A DNA stretch of 5,669 nt from Gammaproteobacteria bacterium. GTDB lineage: Bacteria > Pseudomonadota > Gammaproteobacteria > Burkholderiales > Thiobacillaceae. The notes beneath the pieces were generated by a model. The model had not been told where the DNA came from. It saw only the letters and a list, made by a program, of their open reading frames with translations, and did not search any database. Both the position numbers and the translations under genes were made by a program. Each line of letters starts with the position of its first letter. The first letter of the stretch is position 1. The DNA lies in assembly GCA_018820745.1 (NCBI GenBank), contig JAHJNP010000108.1, positions 1-5,669 on the forward strand, read 5' to 3'. Shown here piece after piece: positions 1-5,054 of the stretch.

Positions 1-144
1 CGCCAGCAATGCGCTACGGTGCACCTGCCAGGCGTTCAGCAGGGCGTCCCGGGCGGCGGCGCGGGTGCGCCCTGCCCCCCTGAACATGAAGGCGTGGGTG
101 TTCATTTCCGCCACCACCACGCCGCTTGCCGACTCGCTTTGCAT
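1..144 (-). CDS. Hypothetical protein, N-terminal 48 codons (runs off left edge)
   Basis: An open frame starts at the ATG at 144-142 and stays open to base 1, giving 48 codons beginning MQSESASGVV. The start is chosen because TGAGGG at 158-153 lies 8 bases upstream as a ribosome binding site and overlaps the SelO stop codon. A GTG at 159-157 in the same frame would add five residues (VRALV) and overlap SelO. The visible peptide has a short valine-rich stretch (residues 9-11), then MNTHAFMF, then a basic, alanine-rich, probably helical segment (residues 22-48, including GAGRTRAAARDALLNAW). There is no signal peptide or membrane segment. I do not recognise the family. It follows SelO by 11 bases in the same orientation, so it is probably co-transcribed with it. 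The reading frame is supported by the start context and plausible composition, not by homology. Confidence 0.65.
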   Translation of the reverse strand, partial: MQSESASGVVVAEMNTHAFMFRGAGRTRAAARDALLNAWQVHRSALLA

Positions 145-152
145 GACCAGGG

Positions 153-158
153 CCCTCA
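153..158 (-). promoter_or_regulatory. Ribosome binding site for the left-edge gene, embedded in the SelO stop
   Basis: Minus-strand TGAGGG, 8 bases before the ATG at 144. The TGA stop of SelO forms part of the motif, so ribosomes ending SelO translation stop on the next gene's binding site. This favours ATG 144 over the in-frame GTG at 159 and suggests translational coupling. Confidence 0.6.
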
Positions 159-1667
159 CGACGAACAGCTGATTTCAAGATGACGCAACGCGTCGGGCGG
201 CGCGGCGGCGTAGCGTTCCATCCCGGGCTGTTCGTCGTAGGGGCGGCTGAGCAGCCGCATCAGCGTGGCGACTTCGCTATCGTCGCCGTTCAGCGCGCGG
301 TCGATGGCGGCCTGCGCCAGATGATTGCGCAGCACATATTTCGGGTTGACCCGGTTCATCCGGGCGGCACGCGCGGCGTCGTCGGTGTTCTGCTCGGCGC
401 GCAGCCGTGCGCGGTACTCCGTGACCCAGGCATCGAATGCCGCAAGGTCGGCGATCTCTTCGCGCACCCCCATGGCCGGCGCATCGCTGTCGGTGCGTAC
501 CCGGGACAGCTGGCGGAAGCTGCGGGTGAAATCGCTCTTGCTGTGATGCAGGAGGGTGAGCAGGCGGCCGACCAGATTTGCATCGCCCTCGCGCACCTCG
601 CGCAGTCCCAGCTTGTCCGCCCAGCGGCGCAGGGCCTCCCGCGAGTAGGCGGGGGAATAGCGTTCGTAAATATCGGTGACGATGTCGGCCGCCTCTTGCT
701 GGTTGTCGGAGAGCAGCGGCAGCATCGCCTGCAGCAGACGCGAGCAGTTCCACTGCCCGATCAGGGGTTGGCTGTCATAGCCGTAACGCCCTTCGTAATC
801 GGAATGGTTGCAGACATGGTGCTGGCGGAAGGCGTCCATGAAACCGAACGGGCCGTAATCCAGGGTGAGGCCGAGGATGGAAAAATTGTCGGTGTTCATC
901 ACCCCGTGGCAGAAGCCCACCGTCTGCCACTGCGCGATCAGCTGCGCGGTGCGATCGACCACTTCTTCCAGCCAGCGCGCATAGCGGTCCGGCCGCCCGC
1001 ACAGATGCGGAAAATGCTGCGCGATGACGTGATCGGCCAGCGGCGCGAGCTGGGCATGCTGGCCGCGGTGGTAGAAGAACTCGAACTGGCCAAAGCGCAC
1101 GAAGCTGGGCGCAACGCGGCACACCACGGCGGCGGTTTCCAGCGTTTCGCGCTGCACCGGCTCGGGCGAGGCCACCAGGCTGAGGCAGCGCGTGGTGGGA
1201 ATGCCGAGGGCGTGCATGGCTTCGGAACACAGGTATTCGCGGATCGACGAACGCAGCACCGCGCGGCCGTCCGAGCCGCGCGAATAGGGCGTCGGCCCCG
1301 CGCCCTTGAGCTGCAGTTCTACCCGCTCGCCGTCCGGCTTGCGGATTTCCGCAATGGTCAGCGCGCGGCCGTCGCCGAGCTGATCAACCCAGGCGCCGAA
1401 CTGATGTCCGGCATAGACGGAAGCGACCGGCGCATAGGCCGGCCACGGCCGGTTGCCGGACAGGATATCGACCAGCGCCTGGTCGCCGGCATCGATCCCC
1501 AGCTCCGCCGCGAGCGCCTCGTTGAAATGCACCAGACGCGGATGCGGCAAGGGCGTGGGTGAGACCACGGTGTGATAGACGTCGCTCAAGCCCGCGTAGC
1601 AGGGGTCGAGCGGAAGCTGCCCGACCGGCTTCGGCGCCTCTGGAACCCATGCTTCCTGCGGGCGCAT
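156..1667 (-). CDS. selO: Protein adenylyltransferase SelO (YdiU family)
   Basis: SelO is a pseudokinase-fold enzyme that binds ATP in an inverted orientation and transfers AMP to Ser/Thr/Tyr side chains of proteins; bacterial and mitochondrial members are linked to oxidative stress. The 503 aa length is slightly above that of E. coli YdiU (478 aa). Family motifs appear in order: AGHQFG (86-91); ELQLKGAGPTPYSRGSDGRAV (117-137) with the ATP-contacting lysine K121; E144 in SIREYL; R184 and R191; HGVMNTDN (254-261) with D260 and N261; and DYGPFGFMD (270-278) with metal-binding D270. By spacing these match the catalytic residues described for Pseudomonas syringae SelO. C286 (in VCNHSD) and C501 (third from the end, in SCSS) match the redox-regulating cysteine pair of E. 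coli SelO; the latter position is selenocysteine in many animals. The ATG overlaps the stop of the transferase gene by one base (TGATG) and has a good ribosome binding site. All catalytic residues I can place are present. Confidence 0.97.
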   Translation of the reverse strand: MRPQEAWVPEAPKPVGQLPLDPCYAGLSDVYHTVVSPTPLPHPRLVHFNEALAAELGIDAGDQALVDILSGNRPWPAYAPVASVYAGHQFGAWVDQLGDGRALTIAEIRKPDGERVELQLKGAGPTPYSRGSDGRAVLRSSIREYLCSEAMHALGIPTTRCLSLVASPEPVQRETLETAAVVCRVAPSFVRFGQFEFFYHRGQHAQLAPLADHVIAQHFPHLCGRPDRYARWLEEVVDRTAQLIAQWQTVGFCHGVMNTDNFSILGLTLDYGPFGFMDAFRQHHVCNHSDYEGRYGYDSQPLIGQWNCSRLLQAMLPLLSDNQQEAADIVTDIYERYSPAYSREALRRWADKLGLREVREGDANLVGRLLTLLHHSKSDFTRSFRQLSRVRTDSDAPAMGVREEIADLAAFDAWVTEYRARLRAEQNTDDAARAARMNRVNPKYVLRNHLAQAAIDRALNGDDSEVATLMRLLSRPYDEQPGMERYAAAPPDALRHLEISCSS

Positions 1668-2281
1668 CAGCGGTAGCCCTCTTCCCGCAGCACCCGCTGC
1701 ACCACCGGACGCGCCAGCATGCGCTGGTAATGCGCGCGACAGTGTTCGGGCAGGTCGATGGACAGTTTGTCTGCCCAGAATTCCACATAGAACAGCGCCG
1801 CATCGGCGATGGAAAACTGGCCGGCCACGTATTCCTTGCCGGCCAGCGCCGCGTTCATGATCGCGAAACCCTGCCCGACGATTTCACGGCCGCGCGCCTT
1901 CACCGCATCGTGGTCGGCCGGGTTGGGCGTGAACGTGTCGGTGGTGAAGAGGCGGGCGAAACCCTGACCGTGGAGGGTACCGACCACGTAGTCCATCGCC
2001 TCGACCACGCGCGCTTCGCCATCCACATCCCCCGGCAGCAGTTTGGCCTTGGGGTAGCTGCGCGCCAGCCACCAGGCGATCGCCTGAAACTCGGTGAGCG
2101 CCGAGCCATCGTCGCGCACCAGCGTGGGAATGCTGGACTTCGGGTTGATCGCCCGGTATTCGGGCAGGGTGTGGTCGCCCGCCGGCAGGTTCACGATGTA
2201 GGCCTCGAACGCCAGATCGAGCTCCTCCAGCAGGATGTGGATGCCCGTGGTGCAGGAGCCGGGGGTCATGTAGAGCTTCAT
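1667..2281 (-). CDS. Beta-class glutathione S-transferase-like protein
   Basis: A 204 aa cytosolic glutathione transferase-fold protein, expected to conjugate or reduce substrates with glutathione. The N-terminal thioredoxin-like domain (about 1-80) begins MKLYMTPGSC, placing Cys10 where beta-class enzymes such as E. coli GstA have their active cysteine. IPTL (51-54) carries the cis-proline of the glutathione site, followed by E64 of the gamma-glutamyl contact. The helical domain (about 88-204) has H104 in TLHGQGF, matching the beta-class active-site histidine (His106 in GstA), and the N-capping box SIAD (157-160) typical of the fold. An oddity is Phe65 after E64, where many family members have Ser or another small residue. 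The frame stays open upstream into the flavoprotein gene, but that part is Arg/Ser-rich shadow, and the MKLY start is the family start. No strong ribosome binding site is visible; with only 4 bases after the flavoprotein stop, translation is probably coupled. The substrate is unknown. Confidence 0.93.
   Translation of the reverse strand: MKLYMTPGSCTTGIHILLEELDLAFEAYIVNLPAGDHTLPEYRAINPKSSIPTLVRDDGSALTEFQAIAWWLARSYPKAKLLPGDVDGEARVVEAMDYVVGTLHGQGFARLFTTDTFTPNPADHDAVKARGREIVGQGFAIMNAALAGKEYVAGQFSIADAALFYVEFWADKLSIDLPEHCRAHYQRMLARPVVQRVLREEGYR
1677..1682 (-). promoter_or_regulatory. Ribosome binding site for selO
   Basis: Minus-strand AGAGGG, within a purine run at 1686-1677, sits 9 bases before the selO ATG at 1667 and inside the last codons of the upstream transferase gene. 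It supports this ATG as the start. With the TGATG overlap it suggests both direct initiation and re-initiation. Confidence 0.6.
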
Positions 2282-2285
2282 GGCT

Positions 2286-3866
2286 TCAGGCTTTTTGCAG
2301 CAGGAGGGTGTTGCCGGCCAGCACGAAGGTGCGCCAGGCGGCGTACATGTCGCGCTGGATTGCCTCGACATACGCCGGCTCCGGACTGTGCTCGTCGGGG
2401 AAGTTCGAGATGGCGCAGGATCCACGGTTAAAGCGCAGGGCGTCGTCGAGCAGGCGGGTGCCGAAACCGTGCATGGGCTGGAGCACCGGCGCGGTAAGCT
2501 CGGACCAGCCAGTCTGCGCGACCGAACCGCTCGCATCGAACGGCAGGTCGGCCAGCTGCTGCAGCGCTGCGTCGTAGGTCTCGGCCAGACTTTGCAGCAC
2601 GCTGTAATGGGTGAGCTGCTCGCGCGCCTGGCCAGACAGCCGCTCGTGCAGCGTGCGCTGGTAGGCAGCGAGCGCGGGTGCGCTCTGCCCGTCCGCCCAC
2701 GCCGCGAAGCGCTCGATGCAGTGCGCGTTGAACGCGGAAACGGGCTGCGGCGCGCGCGTCGGCGCCAGCGCGTGCTGCAATCGCAGGGCGGCGTCCAGCG
2801 CGCCTTCCATGTGGCCGCCGCCATGCTGGGCGGTTTCGCTGCCGCCGAACAGCAGGCGGCCGCCGCACCAGCTGCGCGTCAGCGCGGGGGGGCCATACTC
2901 GGGGTCGCTGGCGGGGTCGGCGCGGTCGAGCGCAGCGCAGGTATGGGATTCGCCGACCCAGTCGTGCATGTGCAGTTCGCCGTGTTCGGCGGCTTCGCCG
3001 AACAGCTGCACCAGCTGGCTGCGCACCAGCATCGGCATGCCCATCTCGAATTGCGTGCGCTGCTCCGGGTTCATCGCCACAAAGCCGCCGAGCGCCGCGC
3101 CGCTCAGGCTGGGATCGCTGCCGCCGCAGGCATCGAAAATCTCGCCCAGCACTGCCTGTTCGTGGCGCACGAAGGCATTGCCGGAATGGCCGTCTTCGCG
3201 CCAGAAGGCCTGCGGGTAGGTCATCAGCGCCTTGGCCTGGGTGGCCATCCAGGTGGGGGTGTCGCGCATCGCCGCGACCAGCTCGGGATCGAGCGCCGGG
3301 GTAAAGCGCACCTGCTCGGCCAGCAGACGTGGCGGCACGGCCAGCACCACACGGCGCGCGCGGATCACCGTTTCGGCTTCGCCGGTTTCCCTGCCGGCGC
3401 AGCGGAAACGCAATTCGAGATACGAACCCACGTCGGTCACCGCGACCAGTTCATGCGCCAGCCGGATGGCTTGCGCGGGCAGGCTGCCCGACATCGCCTG
3501 CACCAGTCCGGCCATGCCGCCGCTCAGGCGCTGGGCCCCGCCATGGACAGCTTGATCGAGGGTTTCGGCATCTTTGTTCGGATCGCGCATGCGCAGCACC
3601 GTGCCGCTGTCGTGCTGGGGAAATGCCTCAAGGCCGAGTTCCGCGACCAGCGCGGCCATGTGCGGCTCGGACTCGGGCCAGAACCAGGTCGGGCCGAGAT
3701 CGAGCGCCATGCCGCCGGCGCTGCGCTCGCCCAGAATCCGCCCGCCCAGCCGTGCGCGCGCCTCGAACAGCAGGAAATTCTGGCCGCGTGCGTGCAGCGT
3801 GCGTGCCAGCGCCAGGCCGCACAGGCCGGCACCGACGACGGCGATGTCTATGTCTGTCTCGTTCAT
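2286..3866 (-). CDS. FAD-dependent amine oxidase-family flavoprotein with C-terminal extension
   Basis: A 526 aa flavoprotein of the monoamine oxidase fold (flavin-containing amine oxidoreductase), predicted to oxidise a C-N or related bond with FAD and pass electrons to oxygen. It has the Rossmann motif VVGAGLCGLALA (10-21), the ribose-binding acid E35, LGGRI (40-44) and DLGPTW (56-61). It also has VVLAVPPRLL (173-182), a lysine K212 in QAKALMTYPQAFW where the family keeps the flavin-N5 lysine, and the C-terminal FAD motif GGSETAQHGGGHMEGA (341-356). Aligned by eye with human MAO-B, the cage tyrosines (398 and 435) are replaced by Leu313 and His352, and the covalent-flavin Cys by Ala312, so FAD is probably not covalently bound at that position. 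About 150 residues follow the FAD motif (roughly 375-526), longer than usual. No signal peptide or membrane anchor is evident. The ribosome binding site is weak (GGGAT). It lies 33 bases after the 104 aa gene and 4 bases before the transferase. The substrate cannot be assigned. Confidence 0.85.
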   Translation of the reverse strand: MNETDIDIAVVGAGLCGLALARTLHARGQNFLLFEARARLGGRILGERSAGGMALDLGPTWFWPESEPHMAALVAELGLEAFPQHDSGTVLRMRDPNKDAETLDQAVHGGAQRLSGGMAGLVQAMSGSLPAQAIRLAHELVAVTDVGSYLELRFRCAGRETGEAETVIRARRVVLAVPPRLLAEQVRFTPALDPELVAAMRDTPTWMATQAKALMTYPQAFWREDGHSGNAFVRHEQAVLGEIFDACGGSDPSLSGAALGGFVAMNPEQRTQFEMGMPMLVRSQLVQLFGEAAEHGELHMHDWVGESHTCAALDRADPASDPEYGPPALTRSWCGGRLLFGGSETAQHGGGHMEGALDAALRLQHALAPTRAPQPVSAFNAHCIERFAAWADGQSAPALAAYQRTLHERLSGQAREQLTHYSVLQSLAETYDAALQQLADLPFDASGSVAQTGWSELTAPVLQPMHGFGTRLLDDALRFNRGSCAISNFPDEHSPEPAYVEAIQRDMYAAWRTFVLAGNTLLLQKA

Positions 3867-3899
3867 GGCTATCCCAGCTGATGTTCTGTCGACGTCACG

Positions 3900-4214
3900 T
3901 TACAAATCGTCTTCCAGCGCGTCCATCGCAACCAGTTGCTCGCGCAAGGCCATGTGCGCGTAAAACCCCTGGTACTTGTCGTAGAGCGGATCGCTCTGCA
4001 GTGCGCCGATCGCCAGCTCGTCGCTGAGGTGGACGCGATAATCCTTGAGCTCGTGCGCCAGCGCGGCCACGCAGGCATCGAACTCGTTTGCCGCTGCGTC
4101 CCCGTCCACTTTCGGTCCATGGGTCGCGCGCACCTTGAGCACGAAGTCCTCGCGGCTGAATGCGAACCAGGCATGCGGGCGTTTCTGGTGGGGAATTTCA
4201 ACGATGTAGATCAT
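3900..4214 (-). CDS. Small uncharacterised protein, 104 aa
   Basis: I do not recognise this family. The start is taken as the ATG at 4214 (MIYIVEIPHQ). It follows the previous stop by 7 bases and begins with a clean hydrophobic beta strand, whereas the in-frame extension up to 4304 is basic, serine-rich and overlaps the upstream gene. The protein looks alpha/beta: strands at about 1-7 and 14-30 (HAWFAFSREDFVLKV), then a helical region (43-72), then a tyrosine-containing stretch (YDKYQGFYAHM, 78-88) and an acidic C-terminus ending ALEDDL. It has about 18 acidic and 10 Lys/Arg residues. There is no membrane segment or signal peptide, and a single Cys. There is no strong ribosome binding site, so coupling to the upstream gene is likely. 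It is the last of four small genes behind the AAA ATPase; 33 bases separate it from the flavoprotein. A role with the ATPase is inferred from position only. Confidence 0.75.
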   Translation of the reverse strand: MIYIVEIPHQKRPHAWFAFSREDFVLKVRATHGPKVDGDAAANEFDACVAALAHELKDYRVHLSDELAIGALQSDPLYDKYQGFYAHMALREQLVAMDALEDDL

Positions 4215-4221
4215 GTGCGGC

Positions 4222-4530
4222 TCAGTCGCGGATCGAGGTGACGACGTTGATCGAACGGCGCAGGCGCTCGGCGATGCCCGTCGGGCTGGATTCATATTCT
4301 TCACGCGCTTCGTTCAGCGCGGCCTGCGCAACGAGCGCCTCGTCCCAGGTGAGCGGAACGCGCCCGGCCAGGTGGGTGGCCTTGGGCACCGCTTCGAGGA
4401 TGGCTTTCCAGTTGGGGTGCTGGACGATCGGAATCAGCCACTCGGCCTCCTTCACGCCGTCCAGAAAAAGGGCGCGACCGATGACTTGCAGCGTGCGCCC
4501 GTCCTCGGTGGTCTTGATGTGCGTTCCCAT
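4222..4530 (-). CDS. Small uncharacterised protein, 102 aa
   Basis: I do not recognise this family. The start at ATG 4530 (MGTHIKTTED) is supported by AAGGAG 9 bases upstream; the in-frame extension to 4674 is a Ser/Arg-rich shadow lying over the 55 aa gene. The N-terminus reads as short strands (residues 4-24, IKTTEDGRTLQVIGRALFLDG). A tryptophan-containing segment follows (31-50, WLIPIVQHPNWKAILEAVPK), then a long charged helix (62-92, WDEALVAQAALNEAREEYES and onward to ERLRRS). Charge is near neutral (about 14 acidic, 12 Lys/Arg). There are no cysteines, signal peptide or membrane segment. It sits 46 bases after the 55 aa gene, the widest gap in the window, and 7 bases before the 104 aa gene. 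Its own strong ribosome binding site suggests it is translated independently of the 55 aa gene. Confidence 0.78.
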   Translation of the reverse strand: MGTHIKTTEDGRTLQVIGRALFLDGVKEAEWLIPIVQHPNWKAILEAVPKATHLAGRVPLTWDEALVAQAALNEAREEYESSPTGIAERLRRSINVVTSIRD

Positions 4531-4539
4531 TTCTTCGTT

Positions 4540-4545
4540 CTCCTT
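4540..4545 (-). promoter_or_regulatory. Ribosome binding site for the 102 aa gene
   Basis: Minus-strand AAGGAG, 9 bases before ATG 4530, one of the clearest Shine-Dalgarno matches in the window. It decides the start of the 102 aa gene, whose frame is open much further upstream. It lies in the 46-base gap (4531-4576), which otherwise shows no hairpin or promoter I can support. Confidence 0.7.
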
Positions 4546-4576
4546 GGTGCGTTGTATGCGTGGTGGATAGGGGCTG

Positions 4577-4744
4577 CTAGTCGTCTTCCATCGACGGCAA
4601 CAGAATGACTTCGTCCGGAATGCCGTTGCCGTTTTCCTCGAAGCCGAGGCCGCCGACCAGCGAATAGCCCGCATCCCCTTCGAGCAGCACCACCGCCTGC
4701 CCGGGCATCTGCTGCAGTGCGGTGATCAGTTGTTCGACGGTCAT
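4577..4744 (-). CDS. Very small acidic protein, 55 aa
   Basis: This short gene starts at ATG 4744 (MTVEQLITAL), overlapping the previous gene's stop as ATGA, and ends at TAG 4577. The frame is open further upstream to 5134, but that extension is an Arg/Pro/Gly-rich shadow of the 97 aa gene. The peptide has an N-terminal helix (2-13), then probable strands (VVLLEGD 18-24; YSLVGGLGF 27-35), a Gly/Asn turn (38-43, NGNGIP) and a final strand DEVILLP (44-50). It contains 10 Asp/Glu and no Lys, Arg or His at all. The layout, a helix followed by a pair of strands around an EGD turn, resembles small hypothetical proteins often seen in accessory and phage-like regions, but I cannot name a family. Translation is probably coupled to the 97 aa gene because no separate ribosome binding site is evident. 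Confidence 0.75.
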   Translation of the reverse strand: MTVEQLITALQQMPGQAVVLLEGDAGYSLVGGLGFEENGNGIPDEVILLPSMEDD

Positions 4745-5034
4745 TGCGTGTCCGGGCTCACGGCGAGCCAGATGTCGATGTCCCCCCGGACCATCCAGTT
4801 CAGGGTGACGGCGCGGAAGGCCTTGTCCTCCGCCGTCTGCCAGACCACGCACAGCAGGGCTTCGTCCTTTGTCAGCGGCTCGTTTTTCTCCAGCTTTTGC
4901 TGGGCCGCCGCACAGGCCAGCGGGTCGGCTTGATGGTGCGAGAACACCTCGCTGGCCACGCCGATGCCAGCGGCTATCTCGTCCGGCGAGGCCATGTCGA
5001 CGTGTTCGCCTTCGAAGGTGATGCGTGCTTGCAT
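4741..5034 (-). CDS. Small uncharacterised acidic protein, 97 aa
   Basis: I do not recognise this family. The start is ATG 5034 (MQARITFEGE), preceded at 6 bases by AGGAG. In-frame ATGs at 5067 and 5058 would begin inside or against the end of the ATPase gene and lack such a site. The N-terminus is a strand (QARITFEGEHVDM), followed by helices (17-35 and 38-50), a segment TKDEALLCVVWQTAEDKAF (55-73), and a C-terminal hydrophobic strand pair (VTLNWMV 76-82; DIDIWLAV 85-92). The composition is acidic, about 16 Asp/Glu against 7 Lys/Arg. There is no signal peptide or membrane segment. It begins 20 bases after the ATPase stop and overlaps the 55 aa start by four bases, so the three genes are very likely one translational unit. 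A partner or substrate-adaptor role for the ATPase is a guess from position. Confidence 0.75.
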   Translation of the reverse strand: MQARITFEGEHVDMASPDEIAAGIGVASEVFSHHQADPLACAAAQQKLEKNEPLTKDEALLCVVWQTAEDKAFRAVTLNWMVRGDIDIWLAVSPDTQ

Positions 5035-5040
5035 GGGTTT

Positions 5041-5045
5041 CTCCT
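5041..5045 (-). promoter_or_regulatory. Ribosome binding site for the 97 aa gene
   Basis: Minus-strand AGGAG, 6 bases before ATG 5034, lying in the 20-base gap after the ATPase stop. It selects ATG 5034 over the in-frame ATGs at 5058 and 5067. Confidence 0.7.
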
Positions 5046-5054
5046 GTAGCTGTG

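Noticed and set aside
180..1562. A plus-strand open frame of 460 codons opposite selO.
   Set aside because: It is an antisense shadow of a fully conserved SelO gene, rich in Arg, Gly and Gln, with no domain or convincing ribosome binding site.
1559..2431. A plus-strand open frame of 290 codons across the transferase gene and its junctions.
   Set aside because: It is antisense to the transferase and parts of its neighbours, has an Arg-rich low-complexity composition and crosses real gene boundaries.
2282..2824. In-frame upstream extension of the transferase gene that would give a 385-residue fusion protein.
   Set aside because: The extra residues are Arg/Ser/Thr-rich and lie over the flavoprotein C-terminus in another frame. 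The family start MKLY at 2281 is unambiguous. It also does not indicate a frameshift in the flavoprotein, whose own frame remains protein-like to its stop.
2280..3881. A plus-strand open frame of 533 codons opposite the flavoprotein gene.
   Set aside because: It is almost exactly antisense to a gene with clear FAD motifs. Its composition is rich in Arg, Ala, His and Gln with no recognisable domain, as expected for the complement of GC-rich codons.
4531..4576. Possible terminator or promoter in the widest intergenic gap.
   Set aside because: No inverted repeat with a T-run and no convincing -35/-10 pair could be found; the only supportable element is the ribosome binding site of the 102 aa gene.
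4609..4638. A Gly/Asn/Asp turn (ENGNGIPDE) in the 55 aa protein that resembles calcium-binding loops of thrombospondin type-3 or dockerin repeats.
   Set aside because: There is only one copy, the first Asp positions are Glu/Asn, and the protein is too short and apparently cytosolic for that repeat class, so chance resemblance is more likely.
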